Notes: generated by a model from the letters alone, not told the origin. DNA of 64,000 nucleotides from Candidatus Gemmiger faecavium (GCA_019114415.1 DXFO01000021.1:1-64000), one strand, 5' to 3'. Counted from the first letter of the stretch, positions 1-8,885 are shown. A program made the numbers and translations.

Positions 1-123
1 GAGATCCAGTGCTACCGTGGCGTCCGCCATCGCAAGGGCCTGCCTTGCCGCGGCCAGCGCACCAAGACCAATGCGCGTACCTGCAAAGGTCCCAAGCGCA
101 CTGTCGCGAACAAGAAGAAGTAA
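1..123 (+). CDS. rpsM: 30S ribosomal protein S13, C-terminal part
   Basis: The first 40 codons in frame 1 give the conserved basic tail of S13, including the [15 protein letters not shown] stretch and the final VANKKK, ending in TAA at 121-123. S13 sits in the head of the small subunit and contacts the P-site tRNA and the 50S subunit. The start lies outside the window. The stop codon runs directly into the AGGAGG that serves rpsK, which is the usual rpsM-rpsK-rpsD-rpoA-rplQ order of Firmicutes. Identity is certain from the tail and the neighbours. Confidence 0.96.
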   Translation, partial: EIQCYRGVRHRKGLPCRGQRTKTNARTCKGPKRTVANKKK

Positions 124-135
124 GGAGGAACTGAA

Positions 136-537
136 ATGGCTGCTACGAAATCCAGTGCAAAGACCCGCACTAAGAAGAAGGAACGCAAAAATATCAGTGC
201 CGGCGCTGCTCATATTCAGAGCACGTTCAACAACACCATCGTCACCATTACCGATACCCAGGGCAACACCGTTTCCTGGGCCAGCACTGGTGCGCTGAAC
301 TTCCGCGGCTCCCGCAAGAGCACTCCGTTTGCCGCGCAGAGCGCTGCCGAAGTTGCTGCCAAGGCCGCGATGGAGCATGGCATGAAGACCGTCGAGGTCT
401 ATGTCAAGGGCCCCGGTTCCGGACGTGAAAGCGCGATCCGCGCCCTGCAGGCTACCGGCCTGGAGGTCACCATGATCCGCGACGTCACCCCGATTCCCCA
501 CAACGGCTGCCGCCCCCCCAAGCGTCGCCGCATTTGA
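136..537 (+). CDS. rpsK: 30S ribosomal protein S11
   Basis: This 133-residue protein is full length for S11, a platform protein of the 30S subunit next to the mRNA exit region. The family signatures are clear: [14 protein letters not shown] near residue 30, the [11 protein letters not shown] segment near residue 58, the [13 protein letters not shown] segment near residue 95, and a C-terminal tail ending PPKRRRI. The start is set by AAGGAGG at 122-128, placed 7 bases before the ATG. It follows rpsM by 12 bases and precedes rpsD by 20 bases, so the genes are co-transcribed. Confidence 0.98.
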   Translation: MAATKSSAKTRTKKKERKNISAGAAHIQSTFNNTIVTITDTQGNTVSWASTGALNFRGSRKSTPFAAQSAAEVAAKAAMEHGMKTVEVYVKGPGSGRESAIRALQATGLEVTMIRDVTPIPHNGCRPPKRRRI

Positions 538-557
538 TCGAAAGGAGAAACTGAATT

Positions 558-1160
558 ATGGCTAAGAATACACAGCCGATCGCCAAGCGTTGCCGCGCTT
601 TGGGTATTTCTCCTGCTGTTATGGGTTATGCGAAGAAGAACACCAATCGCAATCCTGGCGGCCAGATGAGAAAGAAGAAGAGCGAGTATGCCCTTCAGTT
701 GGCCGAGAAGCAGAAGGTCAAGTTCGTCTACGGCATTATGGAGCGTCAGTTCCATTCTTACTATGAGAAGGCCACCCGTATGCCTGGCCGTCCCGGCGAC
801 AACCTGCTGATCCTGGTCGAGCGCCGTCTGGACAACGTGGTTTACCGTCTGGGCTTTGCTGCTACCCGCCGCGAAGCTCGTCAGCTGGTCAGCCACGCTC
901 ACTTCACCGTCAACGGCAAGAAGGTCAACATTCCTTCCTACCTGGTCAAGGCCGGCGACGTTGTCGAGGTTGCGGCTTCCAGCCGTTCCTCCGTCAAGTT
1001 CTCCAAGCTGACCGGTGAGGACGCTCCCGTCGTTCTGCTGCCCCAGTGGCTCGAACGCGACAAGGGCGCTCTCAAGGGCACCGTTACCAAGCTGCCTGTC
1101 CGTGAGGACATCGATGTGCCGGTTGCGGAGCACCTGATCGTCGAGTTGTACTCCAAGTAA
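558..1160 (+). CDS. rpsD: 30S ribosomal protein S4
   Basis: The 200-residue product is a full-length S4, the primary 16S rRNA binder that nucleates 30S assembly. The S4 RNA-binding fold covers roughly residues 85-150 and contains RLDNVVYRLGFA and SHAHFTVNGKKVNIPSY. Only one cysteine is seen near the N-terminus, so this is the zinc-free form. A GAAAGGAG ribosome binding site lies 10 bases before the ATG. In many bacteria S4 represses its own operon; the hairpins in the following 137-base gap are a possible place for such control, but that is inference. Confidence 0.98.
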   Translation: MAKNTQPIAKRCRALGISPAVMGYAKKNTNRNPGGQMRKKKSEYALQLAEKQKVKFVYGIMERQFHSYYEKATRMPGRPGDNLLILVERRLDNVVYRLGFAATRREARQLVSHAHFTVNGKKVNIPSYLVKAGDVVEVAASSRSSVKFSKLTGEDAPVVLLPQWLERDKGALKGTVTKLPVREDIDVPVAEHLIVELYSK

Positions 1161-1216
1161 TCCTCTGCCACCGAACGAGTTTTTACAACGGGCTGCCTGA
1201 ACATTTGCTGCAAAGC

Positions 1217-1280
1217 ATGGCCGCAGCCGCTTAGGCTGCGGCGGATTCAGGCAGGCAGACAAAACCGGCCAGTGCCGGTT
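1217..1280 (+). promoter_or_regulatory. Two hairpins in the rpsD-rpoA spacer
   Basis: CCGCAGCC (1221-1228) pairs with GGCTGCGG (1234-1241), and AACCGGC (1263-1269) pairs with GCCGGTT (1274-1280). The second hairpin ends 4 bases before the AAGGAGGG ribosome binding site of rpoA at 1285-1292. Neither has a T-run, so they are not ordinary terminators. They may be processing or translational-control structures. Confidence 0.45.
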
Positions 1281-1297
1281 GATCAAGGAGGGTTTTT

Positions 1298-2257
1298 ATG
1301 ATGGAGATTGAACGCCCCAAGATCGAGATGGTCAACCTTTCCCCGGATGGCCGCTATGGCAAGTTCGTCGTAGAACCGCTGGAGCGCGGCTTCGGCACCA
1401 CGCTGGGCAACAGCCTGCGTCGCGTGCTGCTGTCCTCGCTGCCCGGCGTTGCTGTGACCAGCGTCAAGATCGACGGTGTGGTGCATGAGTTCTCTACCAT
1501 CGAGGGCGTAAAAGAAGACGTCACCGAGATCGTTTTGAACCTGAAGGGCATCGCTGCCAAAATTTACGGCGAAGGTCCCCGTACCGTCCGCGTGGAAGCC
1601 GCAGGCCCGTGTGAGGTTACTGCCGGCAGCATCAAGCAGGGCGATGACCTCGAGATCCTCAACCCCGACTGGCACATTGCCACTCTGGGCGAGGGCGCCA
1701 AACTCGTGATGGAGATCAGCTTCGACAAGGGCCGCGGTTATGTCCCCGCAGAGCGCAACAAGCTGGCGATCGTTGAGAAAAACGACATCAGCACTCTGCC
1801 CGTGGACAGCATCTACACCCCGGTTCTCAAGGCGAACTATTCCGTTGAGAACACCCGCGTGGGTCAGATCACGGACTACGACAAGCTGACCATCGAGGTC
1901 TGGACCGATGCCACCATCTCCGCACAGGAGGCTCTGAGCCTGGCTGCGCGCATTCTGACCGAACACCTGAACCTGTTTGTCAACCTCTGCGATGAGGCGG
2001 CCGAGACTGAGATCATGGTCGAGAACGACGAAAAGGGTAAGGAAAAGGCTCTGGAGATGACCATCGAGGAGCTGGATCTGTCGGTTCGTTCCTTCAACTG
2101 CCTCAAGCGCGCCGGCATCAACACCGTCGGCGATCTTGTCAGCAAGAGCGAGGACGAGATGATGAAGGTCCGCAATCTGGGCCGTAAGAGCCTTGAGGAA
2201 GTCATGGCAAAGCTGGACAGCCTGGGCTTTACGCTTACCCATGAGGACGATAACTGA
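1298..2257 (+). CDS. rpoA: DNA-directed RNA polymerase subunit alpha
   Basis: The 319-residue protein is full length for the alpha subunit, which dimerises to seed RNA polymerase assembly. The N-terminal domain (about 1-230) carries the conserved [20 protein letters not shown] segment. After a short acidic linker, the C-terminal domain (about 255-315) carries the helix-hairpin-helix segment [13 protein letters not shown] used for UP-element and activator contact. Two ATG codons are adjacent; the first is used here because AAGGAGGG is 5 bases upstream, and the second is equally possible. It lies in the classic alpha operon. Confidence 0.98.
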   Translation: MMEIERPKIEMVNLSPDGRYGKFVVEPLERGFGTTLGNSLRRVLLSSLPGVAVTSVKIDGVVHEFSTIEGVKEDVTEIVLNLKGIAAKIYGEGPRTVRVEAAGPCEVTAGSIKQGDDLEILNPDWHIATLGEGAKLVMEISFDKGRGYVPAERNKLAIVEKNDISTLPVDSIYTPVLKANYSVENTRVGQITDYDKLTIEVWTDATISAQEALSLAARILTEHLNLFVNLCDEAAETEIMVENDEKGKEKALEMTIEELDLSVRSFNCLKRAGINTVGDLVSKSEDEMMKVRNLGRKSLEEVMAKLDSLGFTLTHEDDN

Positions 2258-2371
2258 GAACCACGGCCCGCTGGCCGAATGCGGACGCCTGCGCGGTGTC
2301 CCGCAATAACGGCGATTTCGCCGGAGCCGCCCTTTACAGGGCAGGCGATCTACAAAAAGGAGTGAAACGGA

Positions 2372-2713
2372 ATGCCCGGTACTAGAAAGCTTGGCCGCGC
2401 CACCGACAGCCGCAAAGCGATGCTGCGCGCGATGGTGACCTATCTGTTTGAGAACGGCAAGATCGAGACCACCGTCGCCCGTGCCAAGGAAGTTCGTTCC
2501 ATGGCCGAGAAGATGGTCACCCTTGGCAAGAAGGAGGACCTGCACGCAAAGCGCCAGATCTTCTCCTACATCACCAAGGAGGACGTGGCGAAGAAGGTCA
2601 TCGACGAATACGGCCCGAAGTATGCTGACCGCAACGGCGGCTACACCCGCATCATCAAGACGGGTATGCGCCGCGGCGACGCTGCCGAGATGGCTATCAT
2701 CGAGCTGGTCTGA
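2372..2713 (+). CDS. rplQ: 50S ribosomal protein L17
   Basis: The 113-residue product matches bacterial L17, with the N-terminal [19 protein letters not shown] signature, and the family's usual length. L17 binds 23S rRNA near the exit-tunnel face of the large subunit. AAAAGGAG precedes the ATG by about 8 bases. The 114-base gap from rpoA contains two short GC hairpins (near 2311-2322 and 2329-2342) but no T-run, so rplQ is read through from rpoA. The gene is last in the operon and is followed by a strong terminator. Confidence 0.97.
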   Translation: MPGTRKLGRATDSRKAMLRAMVTYLFENGKIETTVARAKEVRSMAEKMVTLGKKEDLHAKRQIFSYITKEDVAKKVIDEYGPKYADRNGGYTRIIKTGMRRGDAAEMAIIELV

Positions 2714-2768
2714 GTTTCTGACCGCTTGATCTTCTCAACAATATGAGAACTGCCCCACGGGGCAGATC

Positions 2769-2799
2769 AGGACGCTGCTTTCGGGCAGCGTCCTTTTTT
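2769..2799 (+). terminator. Terminator of the rpsM-rplQ operon
   Basis: A GGACGCTGC / GCAGCGTCC stem with a short TTTCGG loop is followed by a run of six T residues. It sits 56 bases after the rplQ stop and ends the ribosomal protein operon. Confidence 0.9.
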
Positions 2800-2935
2800 G
2801 CATTTTGGCAACAGCATACCGGAAAACTTTGCCGCCGCATTGTGCATTGTGCGTATGGTGTAAAGCAGGGGAGATATGCTATTCTAAAAGTACAAGGACT
2901 GCCCCGGCACGGCAGAGCGAAAGGAGTTCCCACCC

Positions 2936-3205
2936 ATGGATTTTTTGAGAAACCTGGCCAAACGGATGCAGGATACCCAGCAGCGGGTTTCCATCTTTAC
3001 CATTGCAACGCTGCTGATCCTCTTTCTTCTGCCCGGTATCGGCTGGTATCTGGTCTATGCACTGTGGATCGTAAATGCGGTATGGTCTTTCCGGCAGACG
3101 CAGGACAGGGGAATCCGCATCGTCCATGGTGTGATCGGCGTGGCGCTGCTGCTGTGGCTGATCATCAGTCTGGTGTCCGGATTTTCGGGAAGTGCGGTCC
3201 AATAA
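2936..3205 (+). CDS. Small two-helix membrane protein, unknown function
   Basis: The 89-residue product has an amphipathic basic N-terminus (about 1-18), then two hydrophobic segments at about 20-48 and 64-82 separated by a short charged loop (RQTQDRGIR). No enzymatic motif is visible. The ATG is supported by AAAGGAG 9 bases upstream, and an extended -10 (TGC TATTCT, 2877-2885) suggests its own promoter. It lies alone between the ribosomal operon terminator and the PRPP synthetase gene. I do not recognise a family; the calls are membrane location and hypothetical only. Confidence 0.7.
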   Translation: MDFLRNLAKRMQDTQQRVSIFTIATLLILFLLPGIGWYLVYALWIVNAVWSFRQTQDRGIRIVHGVIGVALLLWLIISLVSGFSGSAVQ

Positions 3206-3586
3206 AAGGGCGTGCAAAACCGAGAAAAAACATGCCGATTTTGCGCAATAAAGCACCGTTTATCGCCCTCTTTTGCCTTTGCGGAACGGTAAATTTGAAC
3301 AATTTGTTAAAAGCCAACAGAAATTGGCGAGGCTTGGCAAAAGCGTGATGTGCAAGGTGACAAAATGTCGGAAAATGCGGAAAATTCTGCGCCGGAGTGC
3401 TGATTTTAGGGCAGCTCTGTGCTACAATATAAATGATTGCTGGGGATGCTGCGCCCTTTGCGGCACCCCAAAAGAGCCGGATGGTATCTGTATATAAAGG
3501 AATCCTCAATGGTAACCTTGCGGGCTGCCGCGGCAGGCGGTGCCCGCTGAAAGAACGGCGAAACACAGAGAAGGAGTACGAAAAAT
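3206..3586 (+). promoter_or_regulatory. 381-base spacer with the prs promoter and leader
   Basis: No gene is visible here. An extended -10 element, TG C TACAAT, lies at 3420-3428 and is the best candidate promoter for the PRPP synthetase gene; the matching -35 is weak. The remaining leader of about 150 bases contains the GC-rich dyad around 3518-3545. A GGAG sequence at 3570-3573 sits 13 bases before the gene start. Confidence 0.45.
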
Positions 3587-4756
3587 ATGGACGAACAGAA
3601 TCTGGGCCCTCGCGACTTTTTTGTCAAGGAAGACGCTATCGCAGACCTTGGCCTGATCGCATGTCCCGGCGCGGAAGAGCTGGCAAAGCTGGTGGACGGA
3701 CACCTGGTCCGCTGGGCACGTGAGGTCGGCATGGATGTGGACAGCTTCATCATCCCGTCGGACTGCCCCCGCTTCCAGTCCGGTGACGCCAAGGGCCTGG
3801 TCAAGGCATCCACCCGCGGCGACGACCTGTTTATCTTTGTGGATCCGGGCAACTACAGCGTCACCTACAAGCTGTTCGGATACGAGAATCACCTCTCTCC
3901 CGACGACCATTTCCAGAACCTGATCCGCCTGATCCAGGCTTCTTCCGGCCGTGCACATCGTATCACGGTCATCATGCCCAGCCTTTACGGCGGCCGTCAG
4001 CATCGCCGCGTCTCCCGCGAGAGCCTGGACTGCGCCTACGCTCTGCAGCAGCTGCGCGCCATGGGCGTCAAAAACATCATCACCTTTGATGCCCATGACC
4101 CCCGCGTTCAGAATGCTGTCCCCCTGATGAGCTTTGACAACGTCATGCCCACCTATCAGGTGCTGAAGTGCCTGCTGCACCATGTGCCTGAGGTCAACTT
4201 CTCCAAGGAGCACTTCATGATCGTCTCTCCCGACGAGGGCGCCATGAACCGCAATATGTACTACTCCAGCGTTCTGGGCTGCAACCTGGGCATGTTCTAC
4301 AAGCGCCGCGATTACAGCCGCATCGTCAACGGCCGCAACCCCATCGTTGCCCATGAGTACCTGGGTGAGAGCGTTGAGGGCAAGGACGTGTTCATTGCCG
4401 ACGACATCATCGCTTCCGGCGAGAGCATGCTGGACATCGCTTACGAGCTCAAGATGCGCGGCGCAAGCAAGATCTTCACCTGCGCCACCTTCCCGCTGTT
4501 CACCTCCGGCCTGGACAAGTTCGACAAGGCCTATGCAGACGGCATCATCTCGGCTGTGCTGGGCACCAACCTGACCTACCGCACCCCCGAGCTGCTCAAG
4601 CGTGACTGGTACTTCGACGTTGACGTTTCCAAGTACACCGCGTACTTCATTGCTGCCATCAACCACGACAAGTCGGTCAGCAGCATTATCGATCCCATCG
4701 TCAAGATCCGCGCTCTGCTCACCAAGCACGGCATCCCCATGGGCGGCGAAGTCTGA
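3587..4756 (+). CDS. prs: Ribose-phosphate pyrophosphokinase, long divergent form
   Basis: The enzyme makes PRPP from ribose 5-phosphate and ATP for nucleotide, histidine and tryptophan synthesis. Two phosphoribosyltransferase-type halves are visible. The first ends with FDAHDPRVQNAV near residues 167-178, which corresponds to the DLH region. The second has the PRPP-binding loop DDIIASGESMLD near residues 272-283, and a basic KRR near 239 resembles the flexible catalytic loop. At 389 residues it is about 70 longer than the usual bacterial enzyme of about 315, and the active-site loop reads SGES rather than TGGT. The family call is good; standard kinetics or regulation cannot be assumed. An adenine-type phosphoribosyltransferase role is a less likely alternative. 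Confidence 0.85.
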   Translation: MDEQNLGPRDFFVKEDAIADLGLIACPGAEELAKLVDGHLVRWAREVGMDVDSFIIPSDCPRFQSGDAKGLVKASTRGDDLFIFVDPGNYSVTYKLFGYENHLSPDDHFQNLIRLIQASSGRAHRITVIMPSLYGGRQHRRVSRESLDCAYALQQLRAMGVKNIITFDAHDPRVQNAVPLMSFDNVMPTYQVLKCLLHHVPEVNFSKEHFMIVSPDEGAMNRNMYYSSVLGCNLGMFYKRRDYSRIVNGRNPIVAHEYLGESVEGKDVFIADDIIASGESMLDIAYELKMRGASKIFTCATFPLFTSGLDKFDKAYADGIISAVLGTNLTYRTPELLKRDWYFDVDVSKYTAYFIAAINHDKSVSSIIDPIVKIRALLTKHGIPMGGEV

Positions 4757-4776
4757 TCCTTTTTCCAAAACTGCAA

Positions 4777-4807
4777 AGCGGTCCCCGCGCAGGGGCCGCT
4801 TTTTTTG
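4777..4807 (+). terminator. Terminator after prs
   Basis: An AGCGG-T-CCCC stem pairs with GGGGCCGCT around a short GCGCA loop (one bulged T) and is followed by seven T residues. It lies 20 bases after the prs stop. Confidence 0.88.
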
Positions 4808-4945
4808 CGCAGCGATTTACTTTGCATGAAATGGCATATATAATCATAGATGGAAGGATGTGCCTGCCCGGGGCAGGGGAGCAGCCGCCCCTGTTCGGCG
4901 CTGTCTGCCCGGCGCACATCCGGCAATTTGGGAGGAGGAACTGCC

Positions 4946-6343
4946 ATGTATCCCATTGATCGACTGAAAGAATTGATCCGGGGCAAAAAGGTCGCCTTTA
5001 TCGGGGCGGGTGTCAGCCACAAGCGCTGCATCGAGCAGTTTGTGGAGATGGGGGCCGACGTCACCCTGTGTGACCAGAAAGCCTCGTTGGAAGAATTCGG
5101 CGATTACGCCGACACCCTGCGCCGCCTGAACGTCAAACTGAGCCTGGGCAAACAGTATACCGACGGTTTTAAGGGCCAGGACATCATCATGCGCACGCCG
5201 GGCTATGAGTACTTCAAGCCTGCGCTGCAGCAGGCCATCCGCGACGGCGCCATGGTCACCAGTGAGGTGGAACTCTTTTTTGACTACTGCCCCTGTGAGA
5301 TCGTGGCTGTGACCGGCTCCGACGGCAAAACCACCACAACGACCCTCATCGCCAAAATGTTTGAGGCCGCCGGCCGCAAGGTTTTCCTGGGCGGCAACAT
5401 CGGTGCGGCCCTGCTGCCCCAGCTGGCGGACGTCACGCCCGATGCCGTGGCCGTGGTGGAGCTGTCCAGCTTCCAGCTCATCAGCATGCGCCGCTCTCCC
5501 AAGGTGGCGGTGGTCACCAACGTGACCCCTAACCATCTGGACCACCACAAGGATATGCAGGAGTATATCGACGCCAAGCGCAACATTCTGCTGTGGCAGC
5601 AGCCGCCCTGCCGCGCCGTCCTGGGCTACGAGAACGACGTCTCCCGGGGTATGGCTTCCGACTGCAAGGGCGAGCAGGTCTGGTTCACCCGTCTGCACGA
5701 TACCGATAAGGGCGCTTTCCTGCGCAAGGAGAACGACACGCTCTGCTATGCCGAGAACGGCGTGGTAACGCCCGTCCTGCCCCGCTCCGAGGTCAAACTG
5801 CGGGGCCTGCATAACGTGGAAAACCTGCTGGCTGCCATCGCGGCTGTGTGGGGCAGGGTCCCCGTGGAGGCCATGCGCCTGGTTGGCTCCACCTTTACCG
5901 GTGTGGAACACCGCATCGAGCCGGTGCGCCTGCTGGACGGCGTGCAGTATTATAACGACTCCATCGCATCCAGCCCCACCCGCACCATTGCGGGACTGCG
6001 CAGCTTTGACCAGAAGATCATCCTGATCGCAGGCGGCTATGATAAGAAGATCCCCTATGAGCCTCTGGCCCCGGAGATCCTGGCCCACGTCAAGGTCCTG
6101 GTGCTCATGGGCGCTACCGGCCCCCGCATTGAACAGGCGGTCCGGGAACACCCCGACTTTGCCGCCAGTGAGCTGACCATCCTGCATGCGGACTCCATGG
6201 AGCAGGCGGTGGAACTGGCACGGCAGAGCGCTCACCCCGGAGACATCGTCAGCCTGTCGCCCGCGTCGGCATCCTTTGATCTGTACCCCAACTTTGAGGT
6301 GCGCGGCCGGGACTATAAGCGCATCGTCAACGCCCTGAAATGA
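4946..6343 (+). CDS. murD: UDP-N-acetylmuramoyl-L-alanine--D-glutamate ligase
   Basis: MurD adds D-glutamate to UDP-MurNAc-L-Ala in the cytoplasmic phase of peptidoglycan synthesis. The 465-residue protein has the N-terminal UDP-binding fold (KKVAFIGAGVSH near 14-25). It also has the Mur ligase ATP loop GSDGKTTTTT at about 124-133, and the central NVTPNHLDHH stretch. A C-terminal domain carries GVEHRIE and YNDSIASSP. The reading frame is open further upstream, but the ATG at 4946 is chosen because GGAGGAGG lies 6 bases before it and the protein then starts like other MurD proteins. It overlaps the next gene by four bases (ATGA). Confidence 0.96.
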   Translation: MYPIDRLKELIRGKKVAFIGAGVSHKRCIEQFVEMGADVTLCDQKASLEEFGDYADTLRRLNVKLSLGKQYTDGFKGQDIIMRTPGYEYFKPALQQAIRDGAMVTSEVELFFDYCPCEIVAVTGSDGKTTTTTLIAKMFEAAGRKVFLGGNIGAALLPQLADVTPDAVAVVELSSFQLISMRRSPKVAVVTNVTPNHLDHHKDMQEYIDAKRNILLWQQPPCRAVLGYENDVSRGMASDCKGEQVWFTRLHDTDKGAFLRKENDTLCYAENGVVTPVLPRSEVKLRGLHNVENLLAAIAAVWGRVPVEAMRLVGSTFTGVEHRIEPVRLLDGVQYYNDSIASSPTRTIAGLRSFDQKIILIAGGYDKKIPYEPLAPEILAHVKVLVLMGATGPRIEQAVREHPDFAASELTILHADSMEQAVELARQSAHPGDIVSLSPASASFDLYPNFEVRGRDYKRIVNALK

Positions 6344-7131
6344 TCCGGGCCGTCCAGACTTCTCACGACGCGCAGGAATTCGCCGCCCGGGTCCATGGGC
6401 AACTGTATTTCCGCTCGGCTATGGGCATGCGCTTGGAGCTGTTCTGGCAAAAGCCCGGCTCCGGCTGGCGCTTCTGCCTGACAGAAGGCGGTGCGCTCAT
6501 GCTGCGAGGGGATTCCGCCCAGCTGTGCGGCGGCTGCCGTGACAGGGACGAGGCAGAGGAACTGACCGCCTTTCTCCGCTTTTGCGGTGTGCGGACACTG
6601 CTCTGCCGGGCAGGAGAGGGATACTCCCCATGGAAAACGCCCTTGCGCCGTGCGGCTTTCTGCCTGCCAAAAGGGGAGAACCTGCCGGGTTTCGGACCCG
6701 CGGCAGATGGTTCTCCATTGCAAAACCAGGCGCCCGCAGGTCTGACGCTGGGAACCGCCCCCCGCATGGGACAGGTAGCTGCCCTGCTGTTTGATGACCG
6801 GGAAGAACAGGAACGCTTTTACTCGGACAGCTGCACGGCCATTGCCCACGGTATGGGCAGCACCTGGGCGCTGCGGGCGGTGGATGGCTCCCTGGCCGCC
6901 ACGGTAAGCTGCTGTGCCTGCTATGACGGTGAGTCTTATCTGGCTGCCGGCATGACCGCACCGCCCTGGCGGGGGCAGGGGACAGGGGCCTGGCTGATCG
7001 CCGCCATGGCCGCCTGTCAGGCGCAGAGCACCGATGTGGTGCTGCTGTGCGAACCGGCCCTGTGCAGCTTTTATGAAAAGATGGGGCTGCACCAAGGCCC
7101 GGATTTTGTGCTGTATACGCTGCCCGAATAA
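6340..7131 (+). CDS. GNAT-family acetyltransferase, translationally coupled to murD
   Basis: The 263-residue protein has a poorly conserved N-terminal half and a C-terminal GNAT fold. Motif A is seen at about 207-220 (APPWRGQGTGAWLI, with the Q/RxxGxG/A acetyl-CoA loop), and a motif B-like AALCSFYEKMGL-type helix is near 240. Such enzymes move an acyl group from acyl-CoA to an amine; the substrate cannot be read from the sequence. The ATG overlaps the murD stop as ATGA, which implies translational coupling with murD, though nothing proves a cell wall substrate. Cysteine content is high for the size. Confidence 0.8.
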   Translation: MIRAVQTSHDAQEFAARVHGQLYFRSAMGMRLELFWQKPGSGWRFCLTEGGALMLRGDSAQLCGGCRDRDEAEELTAFLRFCGVRTLLCRAGEGYSPWKTPLRRAAFCLPKGENLPGFGPAADGSPLQNQAPAGLTLGTAPRMGQVAALLFDDREEQERFYSDSCTAIAHGMGSTWALRAVDGSLAATVSCCACYDGESYLAAGMTAPPWRGQGTGAWLIAAMAACQAQSTDVVLLCEPALCSFYEKMGLHQGPDFVLYTLPE

Positions 7132-7169
7132 AAAGAATACAGGAAACCAGAAAAGGAATTGGCATTTTT

Positions 7170-8432
7170 ATGATCGAACAGTTTTACGATATCAAGCTCG
7201 AGGTGCTGGCCCTGGATGAAAAGGCTATGGAGCTGTGTGCGGAACAGTTTGCCGCCACCGAGCGCATCCGGGACTACAACCAGCTCAAGATGCTGCGGGC
7301 CTTTACCGACTGCGGCGTGGAGGCACGGCACTTCTGGGGTTCCAGCGGATACGGTGTCTGGGATGACAGCCGCAACAAGCTGGAAGAGGTGTTCTCCCGC
7401 GCCATGGGGGCGGAGGACGCCCTGGTCCGTCCCCAGTTCATGAGCGGCACTCACACCATTGCGGTGGCATTGTTCGGCCTGCTGCGCCCCGGCGATACGC
7501 TGCTGGCGGCAACCGGCCGTCCCTACGATACGCTGGAAGGCGTCATCGGCATCGGGGAGGCGGGCAAAGGCTGCGGTACGCTGCGGGAGTTCGGCGTGCT
7601 GTACGACGAAGTCCCCCTGACCGCCGACATGCAGCCCGACTACGAGGGCATCGCCCGGAAAGCGCCCGCGGCCAAGGTCCTGCACATCCAGCGCAGCCGG
7701 GGTTATACCCAGCGCAATGCCTTCTCCCTCGAGACCATCGAGAAGGTCATCCGCACGGCCCGTGCAGCCAATCCCGACGTCATTGTCTTTGTGGACAACT
7801 GCTATGGCGAGTTCACCCAGACGCGGGAACCCCTTGCCGTTGGAGCGGACATTATGGCGGGCAGCTTTATCAAAAACCCCGGCGGCGGCATTACCCCCAC
7901 GGGCGGCTATATCGCCGGCCGCGCCGATCTGGTGGAGAAGATCAGCCACCGCTTCACGGCCCCCGGCATCGGCAAGGACCTGGGATGCACCCAGGACGCG
8001 CTGCGGGACACTTTCCTGGGCTTTTACTATGCTCCCGGCGTTGTATGCGAGGCGGTCAAGACGGCCATTTACGCCCAGTGTCTGCTGGAGCTGGCGGGGG
8101 TCCATCCGGTGCCTCGCTATACCGATGAACACAACGACATCGTGACCTGCTTTGACTCCGGCAGCGCTGAGGCCTTGCAGGGCTTCTGCACCGGCATCCA
8201 GAAGGGCAGCCCCATCGACAGCTTTGTCACTCCCGAACCCGCCGACGAGCCGGGTTATACCGACAAGGTCATCATGGCGTCGGGCAGCTTTACCGAGGGC
8301 AGCACCATCGAGCTGTCCTGCGACGGCCCCCTGCGCCCGCCCTACACCTGCTATCTGCAGGGCGGCGTCAATTTTACCGCAGGCCGTGCCGCGGTGCTCT
8401 GCGCGGTCCAGAACGCCTTTTTCCGTGACTGA
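7170..8432 (+). CDS. Methionine gamma-lyase family PLP protein (YnbB-like)
   Basis: The 420-residue product matches the family once named aluminium resistance protein and now placed with cystathionine/methionine gamma-lyase-like PLP enzymes. The PLP lysine is expected at K235 in GSFIKNPGGG. The nearby VDNCYGEF (about 208-215) supplies the cofactor-binding aspartate, and the N-terminal FWGSSGYG and MSGTHTIA segments are typical. The likely chemistry is C-S bond cleavage of sulfur amino acids, but the real substrate is unknown for this subfamily. GGAATT precedes the ATG. It follows the GNAT gene by 38 bases and is ended by a strong terminator, so it may share the murD transcript. Confidence 0.88.
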   Translation: MIEQFYDIKLEVLALDEKAMELCAEQFAATERIRDYNQLKMLRAFTDCGVEARHFWGSSGYGVWDDSRNKLEEVFSRAMGAEDALVRPQFMSGTHTIAVALFGLLRPGDTLLAATGRPYDTLEGVIGIGEAGKGCGTLREFGVLYDEVPLTADMQPDYEGIARKAPAAKVLHIQRSRGYTQRNAFSLETIEKVIRTARAANPDVIVFVDNCYGEFTQTREPLAVGADIMAGSFIKNPGGGITPTGGYIAGRADLVEKISHRFTAPGIGKDLGCTQDALRDTFLGFYYAPGVVCEAVKTAIYAQCLLELAGVHPVPRYTDEHNDIVTCFDSGSAEALQGFCTGIQKGSPIDSFVTPEPADEPGYTDKVIMASGSFTEGSTIELSCDGPLRPPYTCYLQGGVNFTAGRAAVLCAVQNAFFRD

Positions 8433-8450
8433 GACATATCCATAAAAACA

Positions 8451-8505
8451 AACGCCGCCGCTTTCCGTGACCCCTGCAAGGGGATGGGAAAGCGGCGGCG
8501 TTTTT
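8451..8505 (+). terminator. Strong terminator after the methionine gamma-lyase family gene
   Basis: A stem of about 15 base pairs (AACGCCGCCGCTTTCC with GGGAAAGCGGCGGCGTT) is followed by T residues on the plus strand. A-rich sequence on the other side makes it usable in both directions, so it may also end the minus-strand gene at 8536. Confidence 0.92.
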
Positions 8506-8535
8506 CTATGCAGAAAGAAGCGAGGTATCAGACGG

Positions 8536-8703
8536 TCAGCGGTCTTTGGGGGCCGTGCGCTGCTGCGCTGCGCGGTACATGGCCTTGACCTCCTCGTGGT
8601 GGCGGTTGACCATGGCAAAAGCGTCCTCCCCATGGCGCAAAGCCTGACGGGGCCGGGGTGCGGTGACGGGAATATCAATGGAACGGTTGTTGGCATTAGG
8701 CAT
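8536..8703 (-). CDS. Small basic protein of 55 residues, unknown
   Basis: The start is the ATG at 8703, because AGGAGGT lies 7 bases upstream of it on the minus strand; an upstream in-frame ATG has no such site. The product is hydrophilic and rich in Arg, His and Ala, with proline-rich residues near 13-18 followed by a probable helix (ALRHGEDAFAMVNRHHEEVK). A TATAAT-type -10 lies at 8761-8766 on the minus strand. There are no membrane segments or cysteines. I recognise no family. The good ribosome binding site and isolated transcription unit support a real gene. Confidence 0.6.
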   Translation of the reverse strand: MPNANNRSIDIPVTAPRPRQALRHGEDAFAMVNRHHEEVKAMYRAAQQRTAPKDR

Positions 8704-8885
8704 GGGGGTGACCTCCTGACAAGATTTATGACACGGTTTTAGGATACTCATCATCTATCTATTATATTCGTGCAGGAATGTATCCAAGTTGTTACAGAAT
8801 TCCCGGAATTTCAAAATTTTTTTCTGCAGGGCAGGGGATGCCACGGGCAATTCCCGGAAGGCATGCTTTCGTTACGCCGCAATAC

